A stretch of DNA of 64,000 nt from an uncultured Paracoccaceae bacterium. Its GTDB lineage: Bacteria > Pseudomonadota > Alphaproteobacteria > Rhodobacterales > Rhodobacteraceae. This document shows, piece after piece, positions 9,539 through 17,321 of the stretch. The stretch covers positions 434,001-498,000 of the forward strand of contig CANMDE010000002.1 in NCBI GenBank assembly GCA_947496535.1. The letters run 5' to 3'. The notes beneath the pieces were generated by a model. The model worked only from the letters and a program-made list of their open reading frames with translations. It made no database searches and was not told the DNA's origin. The position numbers and the translations under genes are program-made. Numbering within the stretch: position 1 is the stretch's first letter; each line of letters starts with the position of its first letter.

Positions 9539-10389
9539 CCCATTTCCTTGAAGGTGAACTTAGCTCGGCAGAGCTTGACCCCCAGACCGCGCGTTTCCGG
9601 ATCATCCCCGTCCCGCTAGAACGGACCGTGTCATATGGGGCCGGGACTGCGGGAGGACCTGCCGCAATTCTTGAGGCCAGCGTTGAGCTTGAGCGCCTGT
9701 TCCGAGGCACGGAGACTTGTGCGCAAGGCATTGCTACCGAAGAGCCTGTGGATTGTACCGGTTCGCTGCCCGAGGTGATGGAGGCCATCGCCCGCCGGAC
9801 CGAGGCCGTAGTCAAATCAGGCGCAATCCCCGTGACGTTGGGCGGTGAACATGCGCTCAGCTACGGGGCGGTGCGTGGCGTCGCGCGTGCGCTGGACCGA
9901 CCCCTTGGCATCGTGCAAATTGACGCCCATGCGGATCTACGCAAGGCCTACCAAGGGGAACGCCACTCGCATGCATCGGTCATGCAACTTCTTGCGGAAG
10001 AAGACGGTATCAGCATCGCACAATTCGGTGTCCGGGCACTCTGCGCCGAAGAAGTCGCGCGCCGCGATACGTGCAGAGTGTTCTACCGCGACGCTGAAGA
10101 ATTGGTGACGCAAAACATCCACGCCGTCGATCTGCCTGATGACTTTCCAGAGGACATCTATGTCAGCTTCGATGTCGATGGCCTCGACCCATCCATCTTG
10201 CCTGCCACAGGCACGCCAGTTCCCGGAGGGCTTGGCTACTACCAAGCCCTCAGCCTGTGCAGGCATGCCCTTAAGGGGCGCCGCTTGGTCGGTTGCGACA
10301 TTGTCGAACTAGCGCCCGATAAGCACAGCACCGTCTCGAACTTCACGACAGCGCAGATCACCTATGCGCTGATGTCCCTCGCGGACTGA
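9535..10389 (+). CDS. speB: Agmatinase (ureohydrolase family)
   Basis: Manganese-dependent ureohydrolase converting agmatine to putrescine and urea, 284 aa. Metal-binding motifs are present: G-G-E-H-A-L-S-Y-G, D-A-H-A-D-L-R and S-F-D-V-D-G-L-D-P-S, with the late conserved glutamate in C-D-I-V-E-L-A-P. Its start overlaps the carboxyspermidine decarboxylase stop (ATGA). Arginase or another guanidino-acid hydrolase cannot be excluded by motif alone, but an adjacent arginine decarboxylase makes agmatinase the natural reading. A 128-base gap separates it from the first NIS synthetase, so the supply and assembly halves may have separate control. Confidence 0.92.
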   Translation: MTHFLEGELSSAELDPQTARFRIIPVPLERTVSYGAGTAGGPAAILEASVELERLFRGTETCAQGIATEEPVDCTGSLPEVMEAIARRTEAVVKSGAIPVTLGGEHALSYGAVRGVARALDRPLGIVQIDAHADLRKAYQGERHSHASVMQLLAEEDGISIAQFGVRALCAEEVARRDTCRVFYRDAEELVTQNIHAVDLPDDFPEDIYVSFDVDGLDPSILPATGTPVPGGLGYYQALSLCRHALKGRRLVGCDIVELAPDKHSTVSNFTTAQITYALMSLAD

Positions 10390-10517
10390 GCAAGGCCAAA
10401 AGCCCAGCCAAAACCCATCGTAACGATTTCGTCGGATCATCCCCGGATCACACCCGGGACTGGTCGGGTTTTCCAATCACCGCTTGGCCTTTTGGCCATT
10501 CCGAAAGGCTTGCTCAT
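10390..10517 (+). other. Intergenic region between speB and asbA with complementary segments
   Basis: This gap holds no gene. GGCCAAAAG at 10394-10402 is complementary to CTTTTGGCC at 10489-10497. The second segment can alternatively fold on itself as a TGGCC-TTTT-GGCCA hairpin (10485-10498). There is also an 11-base palindrome ATCGTAACGAT at 10417-10427 and a CCGG...CCGG stem near 10443-10457. These could be an attenuator, a terminator for the spermidine genes or an operator for the siderophore genes. No clear Fur, RirA or Irr site was recognised. All of this is structural reading only. Confidence 0.35.
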
Positions 10518-12296
10518 ATGCGAACTTTGGCACATCCCCTGCCGACCTCACCTTGGCAACCTCCTTTGACCATGATGCCACACGCGCCCGATCACGCGGC
10601 GCGTGCGACTTTCAAGGCGCTGCTGAATTGCTACATGCGCGAGGTATCATCGGGTGTCATCCCCCCCAGCGACCGCAGTGCGCCGATGCAGATCGATTTT
10701 GAATTGACCAGTAGTTTCACGCGGCTGCGGGTAGAGGTGAGTTACTGGTCGCTGACAGGGCCGCATGACTTTGGTGCACTGCAACTTTACGATCTGGCAG
10801 GGCAAGCGTGGCGGCAGGCCACGATTGGCGAAGTGATCCCGATGTTGGTGACTGACTGTTTTGCACGCATACCCGAGGCCACTGACGATAAAATGCTGGA
10901 GCTGCTGCGCCGTGTTTTGAACAGCTACGATCAGATCAACAAAACAAGCCGCGACAGCGCAGGCCCAGAGGCCAATTTTCTATCGGCCGAACAAAGCCTG
11001 CATTTTGGGCATTGGCTGCATCCCACCCCCAAAAGCCGTGAGGGCATGACGGACCTACACCAGCAAGCCTACGCGCCTGAATTCGGGGCGACTTTCCAAT
11101 TGCACTATTTCGCAGCCCATAACAGCATCGTCAAAACCGGCTCTGCGGATGGGCGTAGCCTGCATGAGATTTTGCAAGATATTCCCGGTCTGACTTTGGA
11201 TGTCCTGAACCCAGACGAAACTCTTATCCCAATGCACCCTTTGCAGGCTGACGCGCTGCGATTGCGGCCTCTGGTCAAAGGGCTGATCAAAGACGGGTTT
11301 TTGCGGGACCTTGGCCCTGCCGGCGATCCGTTTACCGCTACATCATCGGTGCGCACGGTTTACGCCAAGGACAGCTCATGGATGCTGAAATTCTCGTTGC
11401 CGGTGCAAATCACCAATTCGCATCGGATCAATCTGTTTCACGAACTTGAAGCCGGTGTGGTTATGGCCTGCCTGCTGGATAAGCTTGGGCCGTTACCGCC
11501 AAAGTTTCGGATCATCAATGATCCAGCCTACGTCACCTTATCGGTCCCCGATCAGCGCGAAACCGGGTTTGAGGTCGTCCTGCGCGACAATCCATTCATG
11601 GACGGTGACGGGGAAGGAATCGTCAATGTTGCTGCACTCACGACGGACCCGTTGCCAGGTCAGCGGTCAATGTTGGCGGGAATTGTCATGGATCTATCCC
11701 GTCGCCAGAATACATTGCCCAGCAAAACCGCGAAGCTTTGGTTTGCAGCCTATCTGGATTGCGCGCTCAAACCGGCTTTGGCGCTTTATGATCAGTTTGG
11801 GATCGCGTTAGAGGCGCACCAGCAAAACAGCCTTTTGGATGTGAGTGCGGGCCTGCCGAGTTGCTATTACTTTCGGGATAACCAAGGGTATTACATCGCT
11901 GAAAGCCGGTTGGATAAGCTGGCTGCATTGACACCTTCTTTACGCGATACCGACGCGCTTTGCTTTCCAGAAGCCGAGATCAACCAGCGTTTTTGCTACT
12001 ATTTAGTCGTTAACCAAATATTCTCTGTCATCAGCCGTCTGGGCCGGGATGGGTTTGCCGATGAAAGCATATTGATCAGCCAATTGAGGGACTGTTTGCA
12101 AGAGGCTGCCGAAACCGTGGCGGGTCCAGCCGTGTCGTTCATTGATTTCCTACTGAATACGCCGGAGCTATCCGCGAAGGCTAATCTGCTAACGCGCGTG
12201 CACGACGTGGATGAACTGCAAGCCGAAGACGAAAAGGCTATCTATGTGCGTCTGCCCAACCCACTTTTGCAGGGGGCGCAACATGTCCCGGCATGA
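10518..12296 (+). CDS. asbA: NIS siderophore synthetase (IucA/IucC family), AsbA-like
   Basis: ATP-dependent NRPS-independent siderophore synthetase, 592 aa, expected to join citrate to spermidine. It contains the family's nucleotide-binding region (S-S-V-R-T-V-Y-A, then M-L-K-F-S-L-P-V-Q-I-T-N), the catalytic region G-I-A-L-E-A-H-Q-Q-N, and a C-terminal FhuF/IucA-C domain. It leads a five-gene run with asbB, asbC, an asbD-asbE fusion and asbF, joined by overlaps or very short gaps. The ATG at 10518 has AAAGG 9 bases upstream. Assignment as AsbA rather than AsbB rests on gene order in Bacillus and is less certain than the family. Confidence 0.88.
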   Translation: MRTLAHPLPTSPWQPPLTMMPHAPDHAARATFKALLNCYMREVSSGVIPPSDRSAPMQIDFELTSSFTRLRVEVSYWSLTGPHDFGALQLYDLAGQAWRQATIGEVIPMLVTDCFARIPEATDDKMLELLRRVLNSYDQINKTSRDSAGPEANFLSAEQSLHFGHWLHPTPKSREGMTDLHQQAYAPEFGATFQLHYFAAHNSIVKTGSADGRSLHEILQDIPGLTLDVLNPDETLIPMHPLQADALRLRPLVKGLIKDGFLRDLGPAGDPFTATSSVRTVYAKDSSWMLKFSLPVQITNSHRINLFHELEAGVVMACLLDKLGPLPPKFRIINDPAYVTLSVPDQRETGFEVVLRDNPFMDGDGEGIVNVAALTTDPLPGQRSMLAGIVMDLSRRQNTLPSKTAKLWFAAYLDCALKPALALYDQFGIALEAHQQNSLLDVSAGLPSCYYFRDNQGYYIAESRLDKLAALTPSLRDTDALCFPEAEINQRFCYYLVVNQIFSVISRLGRDGFADESILISQLRDCLQEAAETVAGPAVSFIDFLLNTPELSAKANLLTRVHDVDELQAEDEKAIYVRLPNPLLQGAQHVPA

Positions 12297-13977
12297 ACCC
12301 TTGACGGCGGAGACGACGGAAGGCCGTGTGTTGCGACAGTTGTGCGACGCGATCTTGTTCGAAGGGCTGGTTAGCGAAGCGGCGGGCGGGGAATGGTGGT
12401 GTGGTTCGGGGCTGTTTCGCGCTCGGACGGAAATCGGCGGATTTGATCGACCAAGGATTTATCCCGGATCGATTATGATCAAGGCAGCAGATACGTGGCG
12501 TCCAGCCACCCTTATCGATGTATTGGATGCCTTACAGGCCGAGGATGGGTTGAAAGCGGAACTGAGTGATGATCTGCACCGCACCGCTTATCTAACAGAT
12601 CTGACCCGGTCTTCGGTCGCGCAACGCAGGCCGCGTATTGCGATGACTTATGACGAGTTGGAAACCGCGATAGATGAAGGGCACCCTTACCACCCTTGTT
12701 TTAAGGCCCGCAGTGGGTTTTCGGATGCGGATCATCTCGCCTACGGGCCCGAAGCCGCAGCCTCGTTTCAGCTGCATTGGTTCGCAGTCGACCGTGACCT
12801 CGTTGATCAGGTGATCCCAGACGATTTTTGGATGACTGAGCTTTGCGAGACGACGAGGTTCAAGCTCTGTGGTCGGGCGACTCGCGCAGGGGTCAATTTG
12901 TCCCAGAAAATGCTTGTTCCTGCCCATCCGTGGCAGGCTGAGAAACTGAAAGACAAACTGCTTTATCAGACCTGGATGGAGATCGGAAAAATCACGCCCT
13001 TGGGTGTCTTTGGCGACACATACAAGGCAACTCAGTCGGTCCGCACCCTCAGTAACGTCAGTGACCCAAAACGCGCCCATGTCAAAACATCCATGGCCAT
13101 GCGCAACACATCATCGTTGCGCACGATTGAGCCGCACTCGGTCTGCGTTGCCCCCGCAATCAGCGATTGGATGACGGCTGTTTTGGACAGTGACCCGCTG
13201 TTTCTCTCCGATTGCCGGTTGACCATTTTGCGGGAATACGCGGGCATGATCGTAGGACGGGAAACGCCATTGGCGGGGCATCTGGCGGTGCTCTATCGCG
13301 AAAGCCCGCAGGCACGCGGCTTTGCGGGCGATCAGGTCATGCCACTGAACGCGTTGTCGCTGACAGAGGCGGACGGACTGCCCTTGATCAATCCTTGGGT
13401 GCAAAAACACGGGCTGCATGCCTGGCTGGACCAGCTGTTGCAAGTTGTCGTTCTGCCAGTTTGGCATTTGATGGTGGCGCATGGCATTGGGCTAGAGGCA
13501 CACGGCCAGAACCTGTTGCTGGAGCATCAAGAAGGCTGGCCCACTGGGCTAATCGCGCGTGATTTTCACGAAAGCGTTGAATATGTACCCGGGCTGCTGT
13601 CGCGCCCGGATCTTGCCCCCGATTTAGCAGCGATTGATCCGGCCTATGCGGACGCGGAGCCTGATCAGTTTCATCAGATGCAATCAGCCGAAGCGCTGCG
13701 CGAATTGGTGATGGACACGCTGTTTATCTACAATCTTGCGGAACTCGCAGCGCTTTTACATAAACATTACGCGGTGCCTGAGAACCTGTTTTGGCGGCGC
13801 GTACGCTGGTTCTTGGACAGGCATGTCGCCGATCATGGTCTGCAAGAACGGCAGGCACTGTTTGATCCCTTTGCACCGCAGATTTTCACAGAGTCTCTCA
13901 TGACCCTCAAACTTAACGGCGGAAAGGGCGTGTTTCGGCACGCCGTCACGAACCCGTTGAACCTTACGAAAGGATAG
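12283..13977 (+). CDS. asbB: NIS siderophore synthetase (IucA/IucC family), AsbB-like
   Basis: Second IucA/IucC synthetase, 564 aa from the ATG at 12283, which overlaps the previous gene by 14 bases and has AGGGGG upstream; the frame extends to 12211 without good start context. Family motifs include T-Q-S-V-R-T-L, K-T-S-M-A-M-R-N-T-S-S, the E-P-H-S-V loop and G-I-G-L-E-A-H-G-Q-N. In petrobactin assembly AsbB adds the second spermidine (or spermidinyl-dihydroxybenzoyl unit) to the citryl intermediate. Two different NIS synthetases in tandem indicate a two-fold amide-bonded citrate backbone. The exact order of the two condensations cannot be read here. Confidence 0.87.
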   Translation: MSRHEPLTAETTEGRVLRQLCDAILFEGLVSEAAGGEWWCGSGLFRARTEIGGFDRPRIYPGSIMIKAADTWRPATLIDVLDALQAEDGLKAELSDDLHRTAYLTDLTRSSVAQRRPRIAMTYDELETAIDEGHPYHPCFKARSGFSDADHLAYGPEAAASFQLHWFAVDRDLVDQVIPDDFWMTELCETTRFKLCGRATRAGVNLSQKMLVPAHPWQAEKLKDKLLYQTWMEIGKITPLGVFGDTYKATQSVRTLSNVSDPKRAHVKTSMAMRNTSSLRTIEPHSVCVAPAISDWMTAVLDSDPLFLSDCRLTILREYAGMIVGRETPLAGHLAVLYRESPQARGFAGDQVMPLNALSLTEADGLPLINPWVQKHGLHAWLDQLLQVVVLPVWHLMVAHGIGLEAHGQNLLLEHQEGWPTGLIARDFHESVEYVPGLLSRPDLAPDLAAIDPAYADAEPDQFHQMQSAEALRELVMDTLFIYNLAELAALLHKHYAVPENLFWRRVRWFLDRHVADHGLQERQALFDPFAPQIFTESLMTLKLNGGKGVFRHAVTNPLNLTKG

Positions 13978-13980
13978 CGG

Positions 13981-15204
13981 ATGTTTATTCTCAATGATCA
14001 ACTTGTCGATTTTCTACCCTTAGACGACACAGTGTTTTCCGATCCGCAGCTCCATCGTTATGGGCTGCATCTGCAAAAGACCGACGACGTGCTGCGCCAT
14101 ATCAGCAGGCTGCGCGAAGCAGGCGCGGGTGTCTTCCCCATCCATCCCGACATCCCCGTCGACAAAGCGCGCCAGATGGCCGTGCAGGCAGGGTGTGACA
14201 AGTTTGTGAGTGAGGATGGTGTCGCCGAAATTGCGCAAACAACCTCTGGTCTTGGTGGTGTGATGGTGCAGATGAGTTCGGGCACCACAGGCACACCCAA
14301 AGTCATCACACGCACTTGGACAGATGTGCAAACCGAGGTTGCCAGCTACGTTCAGTTCTTCACCCAAGCTGCCCAAATGACGCCTGTCATTGCCTGTCCG
14401 ATTACACACTCCTACGGTCTGATCGCGGGTCTGATGGTGGCAATGGAACGCGGGCATGTGCCTGTGGTGATTGATACGCTGAACCCCAAATACATCCTGC
14501 GCCGCATGCGCGAGGTCCGCGAGCCGCTACTGTATACCTCGCCTGCGATGTTGCATATGTTGGCGTCCTTCTTGCCGGCTGGGCAGCAGCTTTATGCGGC
14601 AATGACATCTGGCACGATCCTGTCGCAGCCATGGTTCGCGCAAATACGCTTGAAAACAAATCACCTTTTCCAGCAATACGGCTGTTCCGAGGCCGGCTGT
14701 ATCGCCATCAACCCCGACCTGCAGGACCCAAGCGATGTGGGATATCCGCTTCCCCATCTGCAACTGACTAGCGGTCAAGATGCACAGCACCCCGCCCCAA
14801 TCAATGTCATCTTTGGTGGCCAGACGGTCGAAACCGGCGACCTAGGATTCATACGGCCGGATGGGATGCTGTCTTTTGTGTCCCGTCAGGATGACGTGAT
14901 CGATGTGGCGGGGTTGAACGTCTACCCCCATGACATCGAACAGGCGGCCTTGGCCATGGACGGCATTGCCGACGCTTTGGCCTTTCGGATGCAGGATGAC
15001 TTGGCGGGCGCCCGGGCCGGGTTGATTTTTGAGGGGGCAGACGTCGCACCCGATGCGTTGCGGGCGTGGCTGACCGATCGGCTTGCCCCCTACCAGCAAC
15101 CCGTCGCGATCCATCAGGTGTCGCAGCTTCCGCGGCAGGCCAATGGCAAGATCAATCGCCGCGACATCGCCCGCCAATTCGCCACATCGGAGGTGCCCGC
15201 ATGA
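13981..15204 (+). CDS. asbC: 3,4-dihydroxybenzoate adenylation enzyme, AsbC-like
   Basis: AMP-forming ligase of the ANL superfamily, 407 aa, close to the roughly 412 aa of Bacillus AsbC and shorter than most aryl-AMP ligases. The P-loop M-S-S-G-T-T-G-T-P-K lies around residue 98, Y-G-C-S-E-A-G in the middle, and the C-terminal domain has G-D-L-G-F and the catalytic lysine in A-N-G-K-I-N-R. It should activate 3,4-dihydroxybenzoate and load it onto the carrier domain of the next protein. AAAGGA precedes the ATG at 13981, and its stop overlaps the next start (ATGA). Substrate is inferred from the asbF and asbD neighbours. Confidence 0.87.
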   Translation: MFILNDQLVDFLPLDDTVFSDPQLHRYGLHLQKTDDVLRHISRLREAGAGVFPIHPDIPVDKARQMAVQAGCDKFVSEDGVAEIAQTTSGLGGVMVQMSSGTTGTPKVITRTWTDVQTEVASYVQFFTQAAQMTPVIACPITHSYGLIAGLMVAMERGHVPVVIDTLNPKYILRRMREVREPLLYTSPAMLHMLASFLPAGQQLYAAMTSGTILSQPWFAQIRLKTNHLFQQYGCSEAGCIAINPDLQDPSDVGYPLPHLQLTSGQDAQHPAPINVIFGGQTVETGDLGFIRPDGMLSFVSRQDDVIDVAGLNVYPHDIEQAALAMDGIADALAFRMQDDLAGARAGLIFEGADVAPDALRAWLTDRLAPYQQPVAIHQVSQLPRQANGKINRRDIARQFATSEVPA

Positions 15205-16472
15205 CCCCTGATCAGATCATCAACGCAATCGAGGCCACGTTACGCGGCCCGATGAAAAACGCGCATATGGCAAGTTTTGGCGCGGATGCGTATTTGAACG
15301 AAGACCTGCATCTGGATTCCGTTTTGATCCTGAATCTGTTGCTGCATCTTGAAACCAGCCACGCTTGCGAAGTGCCGGAACGGGAACTTTCCAAGGACAG
15401 CTTCAAAACCGTCCGTGATTTAGCACGATTTTTGACCGGCGAAGACACGGCAATCGAACCTGAAGAAGAGATCGATATTAAGGTCCACTGCTTTGTCAGC
15501 TGTCTGTGTGCGGCGATCAAGGCGCGGCCAGGTATGGACCACAGACCGTTCTATTTCGGGGTTTGGGACACTGGCTTTCACATCGATGAAAGCTTCCGAC
15601 TTTCTTACCATGGCCCCACTGTGAAGCACGATCATTTCCGCCACTGGTTCCGACGCCTTTACGGTGTCGATGTGATCGGGTGGTACAACAAAGACGATAG
15701 TAAAGCCGCCAATCTGACCCGGTTCGAAAAGCTGTTAAACGAGAAAAGCGAGACCGAGCATTTGATGGTGATGCTGGACCTTTTTCACCTGCCGGAGCGC
15801 GAGAATAAGTTCAATCAAAACCCTTTTCCGCATTACGTGATGATCGAAAAGACGGATGATCGCGATGTTTGGTTCATGCATGACCCGGATTATCGTTGGG
15901 AAGGACCGTTACCACGCGCGGCAATTCTCAATGCTATCGGACAGCCCACCGTTGCGGGGGGGTATATCTTTGACCGCGCCAAAGCGACTGATCCAACGGA
16001 TGCTGATCTGCGTGATTATTTCGACGCCGTTTTTGACGATACGCGCAATCCCTTAATCGATGCCGCCCGGCAGATCATCCAGGCACATGTGGACCCGCAT
16101 ACGCCGCTGGAGATCGCCGCATTGGACCTTGCCTTGCGCGAACTGCCCGTCATTGCAATCCGTAAATACGCTTATGAACATGGGTTCGCAGTGTTCTGGC
16201 GCGCGCTGGACCTGCCGGACCAAGATTTTGAAGATTGGTGCGATGAAATCGAGGCGCTGCATCAGGGATTCCGGGCGCTGCAATACAAAATCATCAAGTT
16301 GGCGGCATCAGGGGACACCGCGCTCACCCAACAAATATTCGCCGATCTCGATGCGCTAGACCGCCGCGAATTCCACATCAAGGCAGGCCTGAAGGCTTGG
16401 TACATTAGATGGCACACGTCGGCATTTGCCACCGGCGAATTTTCCCTTGCAATGACAGGAACGGACCGATGA
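15201..16472 (+). CDS. asbDE: Fused aryl carrier protein and petrobactin condensing enzyme (AsbD-AsbE)
   Basis: One polypeptide of 423 aa. Residues 1 to about 90 form an acyl carrier domain; L-H-L-D-S-V holds the phosphopantetheine serine at residue 40, the same number as in Bacillus AsbD. Residues about 95-423 match AsbE, which transfers the 3,4-dihydroxybenzoyl group from the carrier to spermidine amines. In Bacillus anthracis these are separate genes. The ATG at 15201 has GGAGG 7 bases upstream and overlaps the asbC stop; the frame extends to 15066, but that would invade asbC. The stop overlaps asbF by 4 bases. The fusion is read from continuous sequence with no stop between the parts. Confidence 0.88.
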   Translation: MTPDQIINAIEATLRGPMKNAHMASFGADAYLNEDLHLDSVLILNLLLHLETSHACEVPERELSKDSFKTVRDLARFLTGEDTAIEPEEEIDIKVHCFVSCLCAAIKARPGMDHRPFYFGVWDTGFHIDESFRLSYHGPTVKHDHFRHWFRRLYGVDVIGWYNKDDSKAANLTRFEKLLNEKSETEHLMVMLDLFHLPERENKFNQNPFPHYVMIEKTDDRDVWFMHDPDYRWEGPLPRAAILNAIGQPTVAGGYIFDRAKATDPTDADLRDYFDAVFDDTRNPLIDAARQIIQAHVDPHTPLEIAALDLALRELPVIAIRKYAYEHGFAVFWRALDLPDQDFEDWCDEIEALHQGFRALQYKIIKLAASGDTALTQQIFADLDALDRREFHIKAGLKAWYIRWHTSAFATGEFSLAMTGTDR

Positions 16473-17311
16473 AAATTTCTCTCTGCACGATCACCTTTCG
16501 GCATCATTTACTGAGCCTCGAACAAATCGCCGACTGGGCCAGCCGCAACGGCTTTCAAGGGATCGAGATTTGGGGCGCACATGCCCAGAACATTCCCTTT
16601 GCCTCCGGCCATGATGGGCGATGGCTGGCGGGCTTTGGGTTGAGCGTCCCGATGATCAGTGACTATCTGCCATTAGAGAACCCCGACGCGCTCACCCCGA
16701 AAACCACGGCTGTTTTGCATCAGGCCCGCCGCTGGGGGAGCAACAACATTCGAACGTTCGCAGGCAAAACCGGCAGCGCAGCGATCTCCGTGGATGATCG
16801 TACGCAAATCACGAACGCATTGCGCGCGGCCTGCGCGCAAATAGCAGATCAAGGGTGCTACTTACTGATCGAAACCCACCCGGGCACTTTAGCCGACACG
16901 CTGGCCTCGACCATCCAACTCGTTGAAGAGGTGAACCACCCCGCGCTTGCCATCAATTTCGATGCGCTTCATGTCTGGGAAGGCGGCGAGGACCCAGTTG
17001 CGGCGCAAAAAATCTTGCGATCCAAAATCCGAAATTATCATTTCAAAAACATTGCGGACAGGACCCAATTACCCGTCTTCGCGCCCGACAATATCTATAA
17101 CGCGGCGGGATCGCGAACGGGTATCGTGCCATTGTTCGAGGGGGAAATGTCCTATGACGGGCTGTTGGCTAACCTGAAAGACATGCCCGATACACCTGTA
17201 TCGTTAGAGTGGTTTGGCGGCGACGTGTTTGAAACTCTTCAACGCGATTGCGCAGCCTTGCACCAAATGATGTCGACGGGTGCAACACAGCAGTTGCTGC
17301 ACGCATCCTAA
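16469..17311 (+). CDS. asbF: 3-dehydroshikimate dehydratase, AsbF-like
   Basis: TIM-barrel enzyme of the xylose-isomerase-like superfamily, 280 aa, the same length as Bacillus AsbF. It converts 3-dehydroshikimate to 3,4-dihydroxybenzoate (protocatechuate), the catechol unit of petrobactin. M-K-I-S-L-C-T-I-T-F-R at the N-terminus, I-E-T-H-P-G-T-L, the N-F-D-A-L-H-V-W metal-site strand and S-L-E-W-F-G-G-D near the end fit the family. The ATG at 16469 overlaps the preceding stop. The presence of AsbF is the strongest single indicator that the NIS product carries 3,4- rather than 2,3-dihydroxybenzoate. Confidence 0.9.
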   Translation: MKISLCTITFRHHLLSLEQIADWASRNGFQGIEIWGAHAQNIPFASGHDGRWLAGFGLSVPMISDYLPLENPDALTPKTTAVLHQARRWGSNNIRTFAGKTGSAAISVDDRTQITNALRAACAQIADQGCYLLIETHPGTLADTLASTIQLVEEVNHPALAINFDALHVWEGGEDPVAAQKILRSKIRNYHFKNIADRTQLPVFAPDNIYNAAGSRTGIVPLFEGEMSYDGLLANLKDMPDTPVSLEWFGGDVFETLQRDCAALHQMMSTGATQQLLHAS

Positions 17312-17321
17312 GGGACACGCC

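Noticed and set aside
15066..15200. Extension of the asbDE frame into asbC
   Set aside because: The sequence is a shadow of the asbC 3' end; GGAGG and the ATGA overlap support 15201.
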